A stretch of DNA of 17,574 bases from OMOG01 sp041485845 (GTDB lineage Bacteria > Acidobacteriota > Terriglobia > Bryobacterales > Bryobacteraceae), in the NCBI GenBank assembly GCA_041485845.1, contig JBGPKH010000114.1:1-17574 (forward strand), read 5' to 3'. Positions 1 through 5,988 of the stretch are shown in pieces. The notes under the pieces are model-generated. The model searched no databases, was not told the origin of the DNA, and saw nothing but the letters and a program-made list of their open reading frames with translations. The stretch's first letter is position 1, and the number at the start of each line of letters is the position of its first letter. Both the position numbers and the translations under genes were made by a program.

Positions 1-232
1 CGCCGAATCTACGCTTCGCACCCTTGATGGATATGGACTTCGCGGTAAGTTGCCCGCTCGTCCGGCGCTGGCGCCTTGTATCCGGTGTTTGTCCATCGGC
101 TCGCACATTTGCTATACGCTTCCTTCAGACCCCGCCTCGCGGCGGTAGCCCTTGCGTTCTCGCTAGCCCTTCACCTCCATCAGGTTGGGCGGGGGACTTG
201 CACCCCCAAACTGCTGAGCATGCCCAGCACAC
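1..232 (-). mobile_element. Group IIC intron, 5' part (domain I), continues past the left edge
   Basis: Read on the minus strand from 232 downward, the sequence begins GTGTGCTGGGCATGCTCAGC, the GUGYG start of bacterial group II introns. It continues with a GGGGGTGCAAGTCCCCC stem, a GAACGCAAGGG segment and TCTGAAGGAAGCG followed by GCAAA. From memory these blocks match, in the same order and spacing, domain I of group IIC introns such as the Oceanobacillus iheyensis one. Such introns are self-splicing ribozymes that retrohome with an encoded reverse transcriptase; that gene, if present, lies left of the window. The 5' exon just upstream (minus strand) is a short GC hairpin followed by TTTAGTT, the terminator-like target this class prefers. 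Whether the rest of the intron is present cannot be seen. Short open frames within this stretch are not genes. Confidence 0.85.
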
Positions 233-236
233 AACT

Positions 237-255
237 AAACCGCTGCGCGGTAGAC
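237..255 (-). other. Hairpin target (5' exon) of the group IIC intron
   Basis: On the minus strand CTA-CCGC-GCA-GCGG-TT-TAG can fold into a small GC stem closed by a 3-nt loop, then T-rich sequence leads directly into the intron start. Group IIC introns are known to insert just after terminator-like or attC-like hairpins, so this probably is the insertion target. The stem is only four GC pairs plus a weak extension, so it may not be a working terminator. Confidence 0.5.
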
Positions 256-327
256 ACGTAGGTGAAAGCTCGTCGAGGGCACCAATCCGATTCCTTTCGT
301 GAACTGGTTACGGGATAATCCGGTGCG

Positions 328-334
328 AAAGGAG
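328..334 (+). promoter_or_regulatory. Ribosome binding site of the IS91-associated recombinase
   Basis: AAAGGAG lies 7 nt before the ATG at 342 and fixes that start. An 8-bp inverted repeat (TCCTTTCG at 292-299 and CGAAAGGA at 326-333) could pair the Shine-Dalgarno sequence away in the mRNA. Confidence 0.7.
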
Positions 335-341
335 TTTTCCG

Positions 342-1184
342 ATGAATGCTCTTCGCCAACGCATGCTCGAAGACATGCAGATCCGCAATTTCGCTCCCGG
401 CACTCAGTACGCGTACGTGCATGCTGTGGCAGCATTTTCCCGGCACTTTGGACGCTCACCCGATCAACTCGGCCCTGAGGAGATCCGGACCTACCAAGCC
501 TACCTGGTCCGGGAGAAGAAAACCGGTTACTGCGTGTTGAACACGGCGGTTTCCGCTCTGCGCTTTTTCTACCGCACCACCTTGGGCAAGGACTGGCGAA
601 TCGACCTGATTCCCTACGCTCACCGGGAAAAGAAGCTGCCTGTGGTTCTGAGCCCTACCGAAGTCATGGAGTTCTTCCGAGCGATCGCTTCGGTCAAACA
701 CCGCGCCATCTTGATGACGGCATACGCGGCTGGATTGCGTGTGTCCGAAGTGGCTCACCTGCAGATTGCCGACATCGACAGCCAGCGAATGCTCATCCGC
801 ATCCGCCAAAGTAAAGGCCACAAAGATCGTTACGTCATGCTCTCGCCACGGTTGCTGGATCTATTGCGGGTCTACTGGAAAGCCGCCCGGCCGAGGACGT
901 GGTTGTTTCCAGGCCGCGGCGGCAACCGGCCGGTCAGCCGGAGAGGTATCGCTTGGGCCTGCCAGCAGGCACGTCTGGCTTGCGGTCTGAGCAAGGCGGT
1001 CACCGTAAGGTCGCTGCGCCACAGTTTCGCCACGCACCTGCTGGAGGCCGGCACCAACCTGCCAACCATTCAACTGCTGCTGGGACACGCCAGCCTGCGC
1101 ACGACCGCAATCTATATTCACGTGGCATCCAGCACCGTTGCCGCCACGGCCAGCCCGTTGGATACGTTGCCCAATCTCCAGTAG
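342..1184 (+). CDS. Tyrosine recombinase/integrase of an IS91-type element
   Basis: A 280-residue tyrosine site-specific recombinase of the XerC/phage-integrase family, which cuts and rejoins DNA through a 3'-phosphotyrosine link. Residues 1-85 form the SAM-like core-binding domain and about 100-265 the catalytic domain. Visible catalytic residues are R133 (GLRVSE), K158 (SKGHKDR), R226 (SLRHSFATHLLEAG), H249 (LLLGHAS) and the nucleophile Y258 (AIYIHV). The first position of the usual HxxR box is Arg (R223) instead of His, a substitution tolerated in part of the family. A good ribosome binding site precedes the ATG. The gene ends 12 nt before the Y2 transposase, so the two are probably co-transcribed. 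In IS91-type elements such an integrase commonly sits directly upstream of the transposase; its role in transposition is unclear. Confidence 0.92.
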   Translation: MNALRQRMLEDMQIRNFAPGTQYAYVHAVAAFSRHFGRSPDQLGPEEIRTYQAYLVREKKTGYCVLNTAVSALRFFYRTTLGKDWRIDLIPYAHREKKLPVVLSPTEVMEFFRAIASVKHRAILMTAYAAGLRVSEVAHLQIADIDSQRMLIRIRQSKGHKDRYVMLSPRLLDLLRVYWKAARPRTWLFPGRGGNRPVSRRGIAWACQQARLACGLSKAVTVRSLRHSFATHLLEAGTNLPTIQLLLGHASLRTTAIYIHVASSTVAATASPLDTLPNLQ

Positions 1185-1196
1185 CCCGACGGCCCC

Positions 1197-2405
1197 ATGC
1201 CCCGACCAGCGCTGGAGGTGGCGGATATCCTCCGCCAACATGGACAGGCTTACCGCGAGGCGCATCGCGGCTCCCTGTCGTACTCGCAGTTACGCGTCAT
1301 GCGGGCCATCGAGGTTTGCCGCACGGCCGCTTTGGGAGGGCATGTCGAGGAGTGTGATCAGTGTGGGCATCAACGCATCAGCTACAACTCCTGCCGCAAT
1401 CGCCACTGCCCCAAGTGTCAGAGCCTCGCCCAAGCCCGGTGGCTGGAACAACGGCAAGCCGACTTGCTGCCCGTTCCGTATTTTCATGTAGTTTTCAGCG
1501 TCCCGAAACAGATTGCCGCTCTGGCTTATCAAAACAAAAGCGTCGTTTATGGCATCCTGTTCCGAGCCGTGGCCGAAACGCTTCGCAGGATTGCGGCTGA
1601 CCCGAAGCACTTGGGTGCGCAGATCGGATTCCTGGCCGTGTTGCACACCTGGGGACAGACTCTGGAGCACCACCCGCATATCCACTGTGTGGTGCCAGGC
1701 GGAGGCTTAGCGCCGGACGGAGAACGCTGGATCTCCTGCCGTCCCGGCTTCTTTCTGCCCGTGCGCGTGTTATCGCGCCTCTTCCGCCGCTTGTTTCTGC
1801 AACATCTGGACCACGCATTTCAAACGGGCAGACTGCGGTTCTTCTCGGCACTGGAAGCGCTGGCGAATCCCACAGAGTGGAAGAGATTCCTGGCAACTGC
1901 CCGCGCGCGCGAATGGGTGGTCTACGCCAAGCGGCCATTCGGCGGTCCCGAACAAGTGCTGGAGTACCTGGGCCGCTACACGCATCGGGTCGCGATCTCC
2001 AATAATCGATTGAAGGAACTGACGGATGGAAAAGTCAACTTCGCATACAAGGACTATCGTCACGAGGGCCGACAGAAGGTAATGACATTGGCGGCCGACG
2101 AGTTTATCCGCCGATTCCTTTTACACGTGCTGCCTCCCGGTTTCCAGCGCTTGCGGCAGTATGGCTTTCTCAGCGGCCATGCCCGAGCGGTCAAGCTAGC
2201 GCGCTGCCGGGAGCTTTTGACAGGAAGCGCGACGCTGCAGCCTCCCGTGCGCTTCGAGGACTGGCGAGCCCGCTATGAGGCGGTCACCGGCGAATCGCTG
2301 GATCGCTGCCCAATGTGTCATCAGGGGAACATGGTGATGGCCGATATCCTCTTCCCGACACAGGATCGGAAACAGGCCAAGGCAGCCGGAATCGACTCTT
2401 CATGA
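1197..2405 (+). CDS. IS91 family Y2 (HUH) transposase
   Basis: A 402-residue rolling-circle transposase. The N-terminus has a zinc-binding motif (C53, C56 and C66, C71, C74 in CDQCGHQ...CRNRHCPKC). The HUH metal-binding motif is seen as HHPHIHC (H161-I-H163). The paired nucleophile tyrosines are Y257 and Y261 in YLGRYTHRVAISN. A further CPMC pair (C371, C374) lies near the C-terminus. Length matches full-size IS91 transposases and no stop or frameshift is seen. The ATG at 1197 lies 12 nt after the recombinase stop, without a strong ribosome binding site, which suggests translational coupling. The protein nicks one DNA strand at oriIS and drives single-strand transfer to a short tetranucleotide target; the target bases cannot be read here. 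Confidence 0.95.
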   Translation: MPRPALEVADILRQHGQAYREAHRGSLSYSQLRVMRAIEVCRTAALGGHVEECDQCGHQRISYNSCRNRHCPKCQSLAQARWLEQRQADLLPVPYFHVVFSVPKQIAALAYQNKSVVYGILFRAVAETLRRIAADPKHLGAQIGFLAVLHTWGQTLEHHPHIHCVVPGGGLAPDGERWISCRPGFFLPVRVLSRLFRRLFLQHLDHAFQTGRLRFFSALEALANPTEWKRFLATARAREWVVYAKRPFGGPEQVLEYLGRYTHRVAISNNRLKELTDGKVNFAYKDYRHEGRQKVMTLAADEFIRRFLLHVLPPGFQRLRQYGFLSGHARAVKLARCRELLTGSATLQPPVRFEDWRARYEAVTGESLDRCPMCHQGNMVMADILFPTQDRKQAKAAGIDSS

Positions 2406-2669
2406 TGTGCCGGTACACGACCATGAGCGACGACCTCGGGTGTTTCCGCCGAGGCTGCCGGACACCTGTATCCCGATCCTCGGCTTCAGCAAGACCGGCA
2501 TCTCCGCGCGGAGCGTCGATCGGCAAAATACGAGGTCACATCCATCATTTGGTCCAGGCAACGAGGCCACGCCGAACGGATACAGCCGGCCCGAACCCCT
2601 CCTCGCAGGAGTCGCAAATAGGGCGGCCCAAGCAATCCCCATAGAGTGTGCTGCGGTTTCGTTCAATCA

Positions 2670-2734
2670 ATTCTTTCGGCAGTGCGATGTCGGCCCGATT
2701 CGAGAAAGCCGCGGCGGGGCACTGCCGAAAGAAT
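2670..2734. repeat. 16-bp perfect inverted repeat, 33-nt loop
   Basis: ATTCTTTCGGCAGTGC at 2670-2685 is the exact reverse complement of 2719-2734. A perfect 16-bp match within 65 bp is very unlikely by chance. It could be a cruciform or hairpin at the oriIS end of the IS91 element, a MITE-like scrap, or a regulatory site; the sequence does not decide. Confidence 0.85.
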
Positions 2735-2761
2735 CTTATTCATTAAAGAATCTTATTCATT
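2728..2761 (+). repeat. Perfect 17-bp tandem duplication
   Basis: AAAGAATCTTATTCATT occurs twice with no gap (2728-2744 and 2745-2761). The first copy overlaps the right arm of the 16-bp inverted repeat by 7 bp. It is AT-rich within GC-rich surroundings. It may be a slippage product at an element end, or paired operator half-sites upstream of the Xre/RES promoter. Confidence 0.9.
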
Positions 2762-2820
2762 TTGGGCAGTTGCCTTGGGCGGTGCGGGCCCCGGCGAAGC
2801 GGCAGGACGGTGCAGCGGCG

Positions 2821-2826
2821 TATACT
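2821..2826 (+). promoter_or_regulatory. Probable -10 box (TATACT) of the Xre/RES operon
   Basis: TATACT is preceded by G (GTATACT), the same form as the box upstream of the ABC permease at 10511. Six bases later comes the in-frame GTG at 2833, so the predicted transcription start coincides with the start codon, as for a leaderless mRNA. No convincing -35 box is seen 17 bp upstream. Confidence 0.5.
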
Positions 2827-2832
2827 GAAAGT

Positions 2833-3531
2833 GTGCCGGAGTCGCGAATCGAAGGTCCTTCAAAAGAAGGAGCAGAGGCGTACAAGATCCCCGGGGAGGG
2901 GCTGACGGCCGCACTGTTGAAACGCGAGGGTCTCGGGGAGGTGGAGGCCGCCCAGGTCCTCTCAAAGCTGCATATTGGAAGCGCACTGGCAGATCTGGAA
3001 GCCTCACGCGAGGAACTGGAAGCCGCCCAGGCGGCCCTCTCTAATTTGGACGTAACAAGCGTACTGGCAGCGGGAAAGATAGCCGCCTGGGCGGCCCTCT
3101 CTAATTTGGACGTAATAACGACTCTAGTCGACGAAGCTCTTCCTGAAAAAGTGGCGGATCTGTTGTCACGCACATCCTTCGTGGCTGCGGACAAAGCGAT
3201 CAAAGCCAGGTTCCAGGCCCTCCAGGCGCGACGGGTGGCGGAATTGGCCCCCCACCGTGAGCCGAGCGAACCCCAGGTCGAATCCCATCCGAGCCTCGGA
3301 ACCGTAGTAGCGCAACATTGGATCAGCACTCATTTCCCGGCCGCCCAGATTTCCGAGGTAACCAAAATCGCGCAGAGAATTTTCGGTGATGAGGGGACGG
3401 CGCTTACTTGGCTCCGCGAACCCAATCTGGCTACAGACAATCAACCGCCAATCGATCTTCTCGGCACTTCAGGCGGATTTAGTCGAGTCCGAGACCTCCT
3501 CTTGCGAATTGAATTCGGGGTGCTTGCCTAA
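2833..3531 (+). CDS. Xre/MbcA/ParS-type antitoxin of a RES TA system
   Basis: A 232-residue protein from the chosen GTG start. The C-terminal 60 residues are a clear MbcA/ParS/Xre toxin-binding domain (DUF2384): IAQRIFGDEGTALTWL, then EPN, PPIDLLGTSGG, and the final RVRDLLLRIEFGVLA. This domain normally blocks the active site of the RES toxin encoded just downstream (2-nt gap). The first 130 residues are unusual. In place of a recognisable helix-turn-helix there are Ala/Leu/Glu-rich repeats (EAAQVLSKL, EAAQAALSNLDV, AAWAALSNLDV), encoded by near-identical DNA segments 60 bp apart. There is no ATG in frame; GTG at 2833 was chosen because a -10 box ends just before it. The frame is open back to 2407, so the start is uncertain. 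Confidence 0.8.
   Translation: MPESRIEGPSKEGAEAYKIPGEGLTAALLKREGLGEVEAAQVLSKLHIGSALADLEASREELEAAQAALSNLDVTSVLAAGKIAAWAALSNLDVITTLVDEALPEKVADLLSRTSFVAADKAIKARFQALQARRVAELAPHREPSEPQVESHPSLGTVVAQHWISTHFPAAQISEVTKIAQRIFGDEGTALTWLREPNLATDNQPPIDLLGTSGGFSRVRDLLLRIEFGVLA
3021..3115 (+). repeat. Intragenic 60-bp-period repeat in the antitoxin gene
   Basis: Positions 3021-3055 and 3081-3115 differ at only two bases (CA versus TG), and a diverged third copy begins near 2946. The repeats preserve the reading frame and encode the AALSNLDV segments. Confidence 0.85.
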
Positions 3532-3533
3532 AG

Positions 3534-3983
3534 GTGCGTGCCGTCCGTTTGTGTACAAGGGCGCACCCACCTCTAGATGGCGTAGGGGCTTCTATCACCG
3601 GCGGCCGATGGAATTCGCCCGGAAAACACGTGGTCTATACTGCATCCTGCGGAGCGTTAGCAGCACTGGAATACCTCGTTCATGTCGGCACGCACTTTCC
3701 TGTAGGCATGCTCTTCGTTCTGATCGACATCCCAGACACCCTGCACGTCGAAAGAACTGCTGGATGGGCGCCGGCCGATGCGCTCGCCTCAAGACGCATC
3801 GGAGATGAATGGGTGGACGCCAATTCCTCCGCCGTGTTGGAAGTTCCTTCCGTATTGATGCCTCGTCAAAAGGATTATCTGCTGAACCCACTTCATCCTG
3901 ATTTCGGGAAGATCGCCTTAATTGAGCAAAATCCATTTGCTTTTGACAGCAGGCTGCTTTCTTCTATTCCTCCCTCACCCTAA
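3534..3983 (+). CDS. RES-domain toxin (NAD+-degrading family)
   Basis: A 149-residue RES family toxin, normal length for the family. The three name-giving residues are visible: R25 in GGRWNSPG, E46 in ALAALEYLVH and S106 in EVPSVLMPRQKDYLLNP. Characterised RES toxins (for example MbcT and the Pseudomonas putida Xre-RES pair) break down cytoplasmic NAD+ and stop growth until neutralised by the Xre antitoxin. The C-terminal HPDFGKIALIEQNPFAFDSRLL-type region is also family-like, and no lesion is seen. The start is GTG, 2 nt after the antitoxin stop, with no separate promoter, so expression should be coupled to the antitoxin. Confidence 0.9.
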   Translation: MRAVRLCTRAHPPLDGVGASITGGRWNSPGKHVVYTASCGALAALEYLVHVGTHFPVGMLFVLIDIPDTLHVERTAGWAPADALASRRIGDEWVDANSSAVLEVPSVLMPRQKDYLLNPLHPDFGKIALIEQNPFAFDSRLLSSIPPSP

Positions 3984-4395
3984 AAAGAATTTCGGCGAGG
4001 CAAAGCGAATCATCGCACTGCCATCGTTTCCTCCACCGTTCCTAAACTTGCGTCAACGGGGGGGTTGACGGAAGTCAGCCATTTATCACTCATTTTTCGA
4101 CCCATCAGGCCAGGCCGGGCCCGCCGCGAGACGCATTTGGCCGAGAGTTCGGCCATAGCAGCGCAAACCAGTTTTTCACTGTAATGAGCAGTATAGCAGT
4201 ATCAGTATGAAACGGGCCTAGAAGTCAGCGCGGGGGCTCTCCTGGCCCTTCTCGCGCATGGCGCCAAGAACGGGTGTTGCATCGTAGTGGGCAGAATTGC
4301 CGGGCGGCTCCAACGCGGCACGGCGCGCACTTGAAACGGAGTTTGCAACGCGTCCAACCCACGATCGACGGGCCTTCCGTCGGGGGATTGCCTAC
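3984..4395. other. Intergenic stretch, no gene seen
   Basis: About 410 bp between the RES toxin and the ParE remnant without a supported gene. It holds three small inverted repeats: CGTCAAC/GTTGACG (4051-4070, G6 loop), TGGCCGA/TCGGCCA (4138-4155, 4-nt loop) and CGACGG/CCGTCG (4366-4382, 5-nt loop). There is also an AGTAT-rich run near 4188-4207. The last hairpin lies just downstream of the minus-strand ParE remnant but has no U-tract, so it is at best a weak terminator. Confidence 0.5.
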
Positions 4396-4624
4396 TCAGC
4401 TATTTTCCTGCTTTAAAATCCGGCGCACGTTGCGCTTGCCATGAAGAATTCTGACCACGCGCAGACAGCCGGGTACCCATGCGCGGATGAGGCTTAAGCT
4501 GCTCAACGCTCTCTATCACTGCCTCGCGCGAAATGCCACCGCGGGCGCGTCCTGGGTCCACAAGGTAGTAACGGAACTGGCGGATGATGTCGGCCTCGGC
4601 GCGAGGGTGGATTTCAATTTTCAA
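4396..4624 (-). pseudogene. RelE/ParE-family toxin remnant with internal deletion
   Basis: The N-terminus is ParE-like (MKIEIHPRAEADIIRQFRYY and REAVIESVEQLKPHPRMGT). After RMGT the frame is lost: the expected C-terminus (LRVVRILHGKRNVRRILKQ) is present in another frame, ending at a TGA at 4396, while the original frame ends at 4400. About 25-30 codons of the central strand region are missing between the two. A second lesion lies earlier: the segment DPGRARGGIS reads QDAPAVAFR, the usual family sequence, in a shifted frame, so two compensating indels happened there. The start is TTG, overlapping the antitoxin stop (TTGA). Such toxins inhibit gyrase or cleave mRNA; this copy should be inactive. 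Confidence 0.8.
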
Positions 4625-4935
4625 GGATGGGGTTTCCGTGCCTGATGCTCCATCGCGATCGTATCAGTCTCCGCCCTCAAGCGATTCCAGAAGTTTTTAT
4701 CCGCATCTACAGGCTCTCCGGAATTAAGGCCTTCTAGAAGAAGTTCTTCCAATTCCTCTTGAGCTCCCTCGAAGTCGGGAGCGGCGGCAATCTCCACCGC
4801 GGCGACGGCGGCGTCAATCGCCTCCTCGGCCGAACGATACGCGCCGGCATTGACGACGGTCCGGATTCGCTGTTCCTGTTCGGGCGTGAGTTGTATAGAC
4901 TTGGGGACTCCTGCTCTCTTTCCAGCGTAAAGCAT
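4621..4935 (-). CDS. ParD-like antitoxin of the broken ParE pair
   Basis: A 104-residue protein from the ATG at 4935. Its core, PKSIQLTPEQEQRIRTVVNA then GAYRSAEEAIDAAVAAVE, resembles ParD-like antitoxins with an N-terminal ribbon-helix-helix DNA-binding part and a helical toxin-binding tail. It ends at 4621, overlapping the TTG start of the toxin remnant, as expected for an antitoxin-first operon. The start is doubtful. Relatives usually begin at M-PKSIQLT, but here the codon before PKS is GTC, and GCAGGAG, a good Shine-Dalgarno, lies too close to it. The original ATG may therefore have been lost, leaving the poorer upstream ATG (MLYAGKRAG). It may be expressed weakly or not at all. Confidence 0.65.
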   Translation of the reverse strand: MLYAGKRAGVPKSIQLTPEQEQRIRTVVNAGAYRSAEEAIDAAVAAVEIAAAPDFEGAQEELEELLLEGLNSGEPVDADKNFWNRLRAETDTIAMEHQARKPHP

Positions 4936-4957
4936 ATAGGGGCATCTGTCACGAATT

Positions 4958-5005
4958 TCAACCCGCAACGGTGAGGTGTTCCGGTGCGATGCCCTTCAGC
5001 GGGGC
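4958..5005 (-). pseudogene. Scrap of a nucleotidyltransferase gene
   Basis: Positions 4962-5005 match 6736-6779, inside the intact nucleotidyltransferase gene, at 39 of 44 bases, all differences being transitions. On the minus strand it reads APLKGIAPEHLTVAG then a stop, against APLKGITPEYFTVAG in the intact gene. It is a remnant of a second, related module. Confidence 0.75.
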
Positions 5006-5117
5006 GATGCAGAAGTGGGACGAGGGCATTCAGGCCGCCCGGGAGGCGCTGCGGCTCAAGCCGGAATACGAGGCGGCCAGGAGCAATCTGGAGTGGGCGT
5101 TGGGACACAAGCGGTAG
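5004..5117 (+). pseudogene. C-terminal scrap of a tetratricopeptide-repeat protein
   Basis: The plus-strand frame reads AMQKWDEGIQAAREALRLKP then EYEAARSNLEWALGHKR and a stop at 5115-5117. This is a typical final TPR unit (W-x-EGI-x-A, ALRLKP, A-x-x-NL). The rest of the gene is absent: sequence to the left belongs to the inverted nucleotidyltransferase scrap, so the junction near 5004 is a recombination breakpoint. No promoter or ribosome binding site is seen. Confidence 0.65.
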
Positions 5118-5126
5118 GGGGCGGGG

Positions 5127-5429
5127 TCAGAGCTGGATGACGACGAGTCCGGGGGATCATCTGGAAGTGACGCAGATTTTCGGTCAGGATGGCGTAGCCC
5201 TGCTCGATCGCTGCGGCGGCGATCATCAGATCGTTGAGCGGCAGCACGTTACCCTTGGCCGCTTCCTGCCCTTGGATCTGCCCCACCAGGAAGGCCGTCT
5301 GACGCGTCATAGGATGGATAGGCACCAGGTCAGCCAGTTCTTCGCTGGATAGCTTCGATCAGTTGAGGGACGGGCACGTTCGGCCGCGATCACGGTGCTG
5401 GAATCCAGCACTACTCCCAGGATGCACAA
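5127..5429 (-). pseudogene. VapC-type PIN toxin remnant
   Basis: Pieces of a PIN-domain ribonuclease occur in order but in different frames. LGVVLDSSTVIAAERA, with the first catalytic Asp, starts from a TTG at 5429. VPQLIEAIQ follows in a second frame. Then EELADLVPIHPMTRQTA, PLNDLMIAAAAIEQGYAILT and ENLRHFQMIP follow in a third. After MIP one extra C in CCCCC shifts the frame away from the expected ending GLVVIQL-stop, which is still readable to a TGA at 5127. About 40-60 residues of the middle are deleted. No antitoxin gene is seen next to it. It cannot make a working nuclease. Confidence 0.75.
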
Positions 5430-5477
5430 TCGCCCAAAAACCTCCGTTAAGAGATAAGAGACGTATCTTCAGACGGA

Positions 5478-5744
5478 CTAGCGATACGTTTTGCCGGAAC
5501 GCAGAAGGATGCGGATGACATGCACGATTCCTTTTTCGCGGTCGGCTGTGAAGAGGAGGCGATAGTCGCCGAGGCGGCGCCGGAAAACATCTTTCCACTC
5601 GTCACCCTTGAGGGCTTTCACGTCGCCCTGAAAGGGATCGGTTTCCATTTGAGCGAGAACCCGTGCGCAGCGTTTCTGCACAGCCTTCGGCAGGCCGCGG
5701 AGGTCTCGTTTGGCGTCCTCGGTGAGTTCACAGACCCAGTTCAT
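5478..5744 (-). CDS. RelE-family mRNA interferase-type toxin
   Basis: An 88-residue RelE/ParE superfamily protein of normal length. MNWVCELTEDAKRDLRGLPK gives the first strand and helices. KGDEWKDVFRRRLGDYRLLF carries the basic residues and the R-x-GDYR motif typical of RelE-type fold proteins. IVHVIRILLRSGKTYR is the last strand. Known relatives cut mRNA in the ribosomal A site. The ATG overlaps the end of the AbrB-type antitoxin gene by 17 bp, so the pair is translationally coupled. No lesion is visible. A RelE toxin with an AbrB-type antitoxin is a mixed but known combination. Confidence 0.85.
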   Translation of the reverse strand: MNWVCELTEDAKRDLRGLPKAVQKRCARVLAQMETDPFQGDVKALKGDEWKDVFRRRLGDYRLLFTADREKGIVHVIRILLRSGKTYR

Positions 5745-5988
5745 GCTTGACCTGGGACCACGGCACGGTTTTCCCCTCGCGGACCTGTTTCAGTCCGTGG
5801 CGCACTTTTTGGGCTTCAGCGGGAGTAAGCGTGTCGTCGGAATCCATGGTGACGGGCGGCTTCGGAAGGATGGTGACCACCCCGCGGGTGACTTTAAATT
5901 CCACCCGATCCCCGCTCTTAAACCCGGCTTCACGCCGGACCCGATCCGGCACCACGAGGGGTGTTTTGTTTTTGACGGTGACGGTCAT
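5728..5988 (-). CDS. AbrB/MazE-type antitoxin
   Basis: An 86-residue protein. The N-terminal 45 residues (MTVTVKNKTPLVVPDRVRRE, then AGFKSGDRVEFKVTRGVVTI) form a SpoVT-AbrB swapped-hairpin DNA-binding domain. The C-terminus (TPAEAQKVRHGLKQVREGKT) is the helical toxin-binding tail. It precedes and overlaps the RelE-type toxin, which it should neutralise while repressing the operon. No strong ribosome binding site precedes the ATG at 5988. A TACACT box about 30 nt upstream on the minus strand could serve as a -10. Confidence 0.85.
   Translation of the reverse strand: MTVTVKNKTPLVVPDRVRREAGFKSGDRVEFKVTRGVVTILPKPPVTMDSDDTLTPAEAQKVRHGLKQVREGKTVPWSQVKHELGL

Larger units (their letters stand above)
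342..2405 (+). mobile_element. IS91-type insertion element, coding core
   Basis: A tyrosine recombinase followed by an IS91 Y2 transposase, the known two-gene arrangement of one IS91 subgroup. IS91 elements move by rolling-circle replication, carry no terminal inverted repeats and make no target duplication, so the ends cannot be read from the sequence alone. The left end must lie in about 233-341 or inside or beyond the group II intron. The right end (oriIS) must lie somewhere in 2406-2800. Both genes look intact, so the element may be active. Confidence 0.8.
2406..2832. other. Intergenic stretch with the likely IS right end and upstream region of the Xre/RES operon
   Basis: No gene is supported here. 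One forward frame stays open through this stretch into the antitoxin gene, but its translation (many Pro, Arg and Ser, no recognisable motif) looks non-coding. The stretch should contain the right end of the IS91 element and carries the inverted and tandem repeats at 2670-2761 and the -10 box at 2821. Confidence 0.6.

Noticed and set aside
190..225. tRNA-like fragment (GGACTTGCACCCCC-type stretch)
   Set aside because: It resembles a tRNA end at first sight but fits the first stems of the group IIC intron on the minus strand; no cloverleaf can be formed.
2407..2832. Coding extension of the Xre antitoxin back to the ATG at 2407
   Set aside because: The extra 142 residues look non-coding, run through the inverted and tandem repeats, and would make the protein far larger than its family.
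4366..4382. Terminator after the ParE remnant
   Set aside because: CGACGG/CCGTCG forms a 6-bp stem but no T-run follows on either strand.
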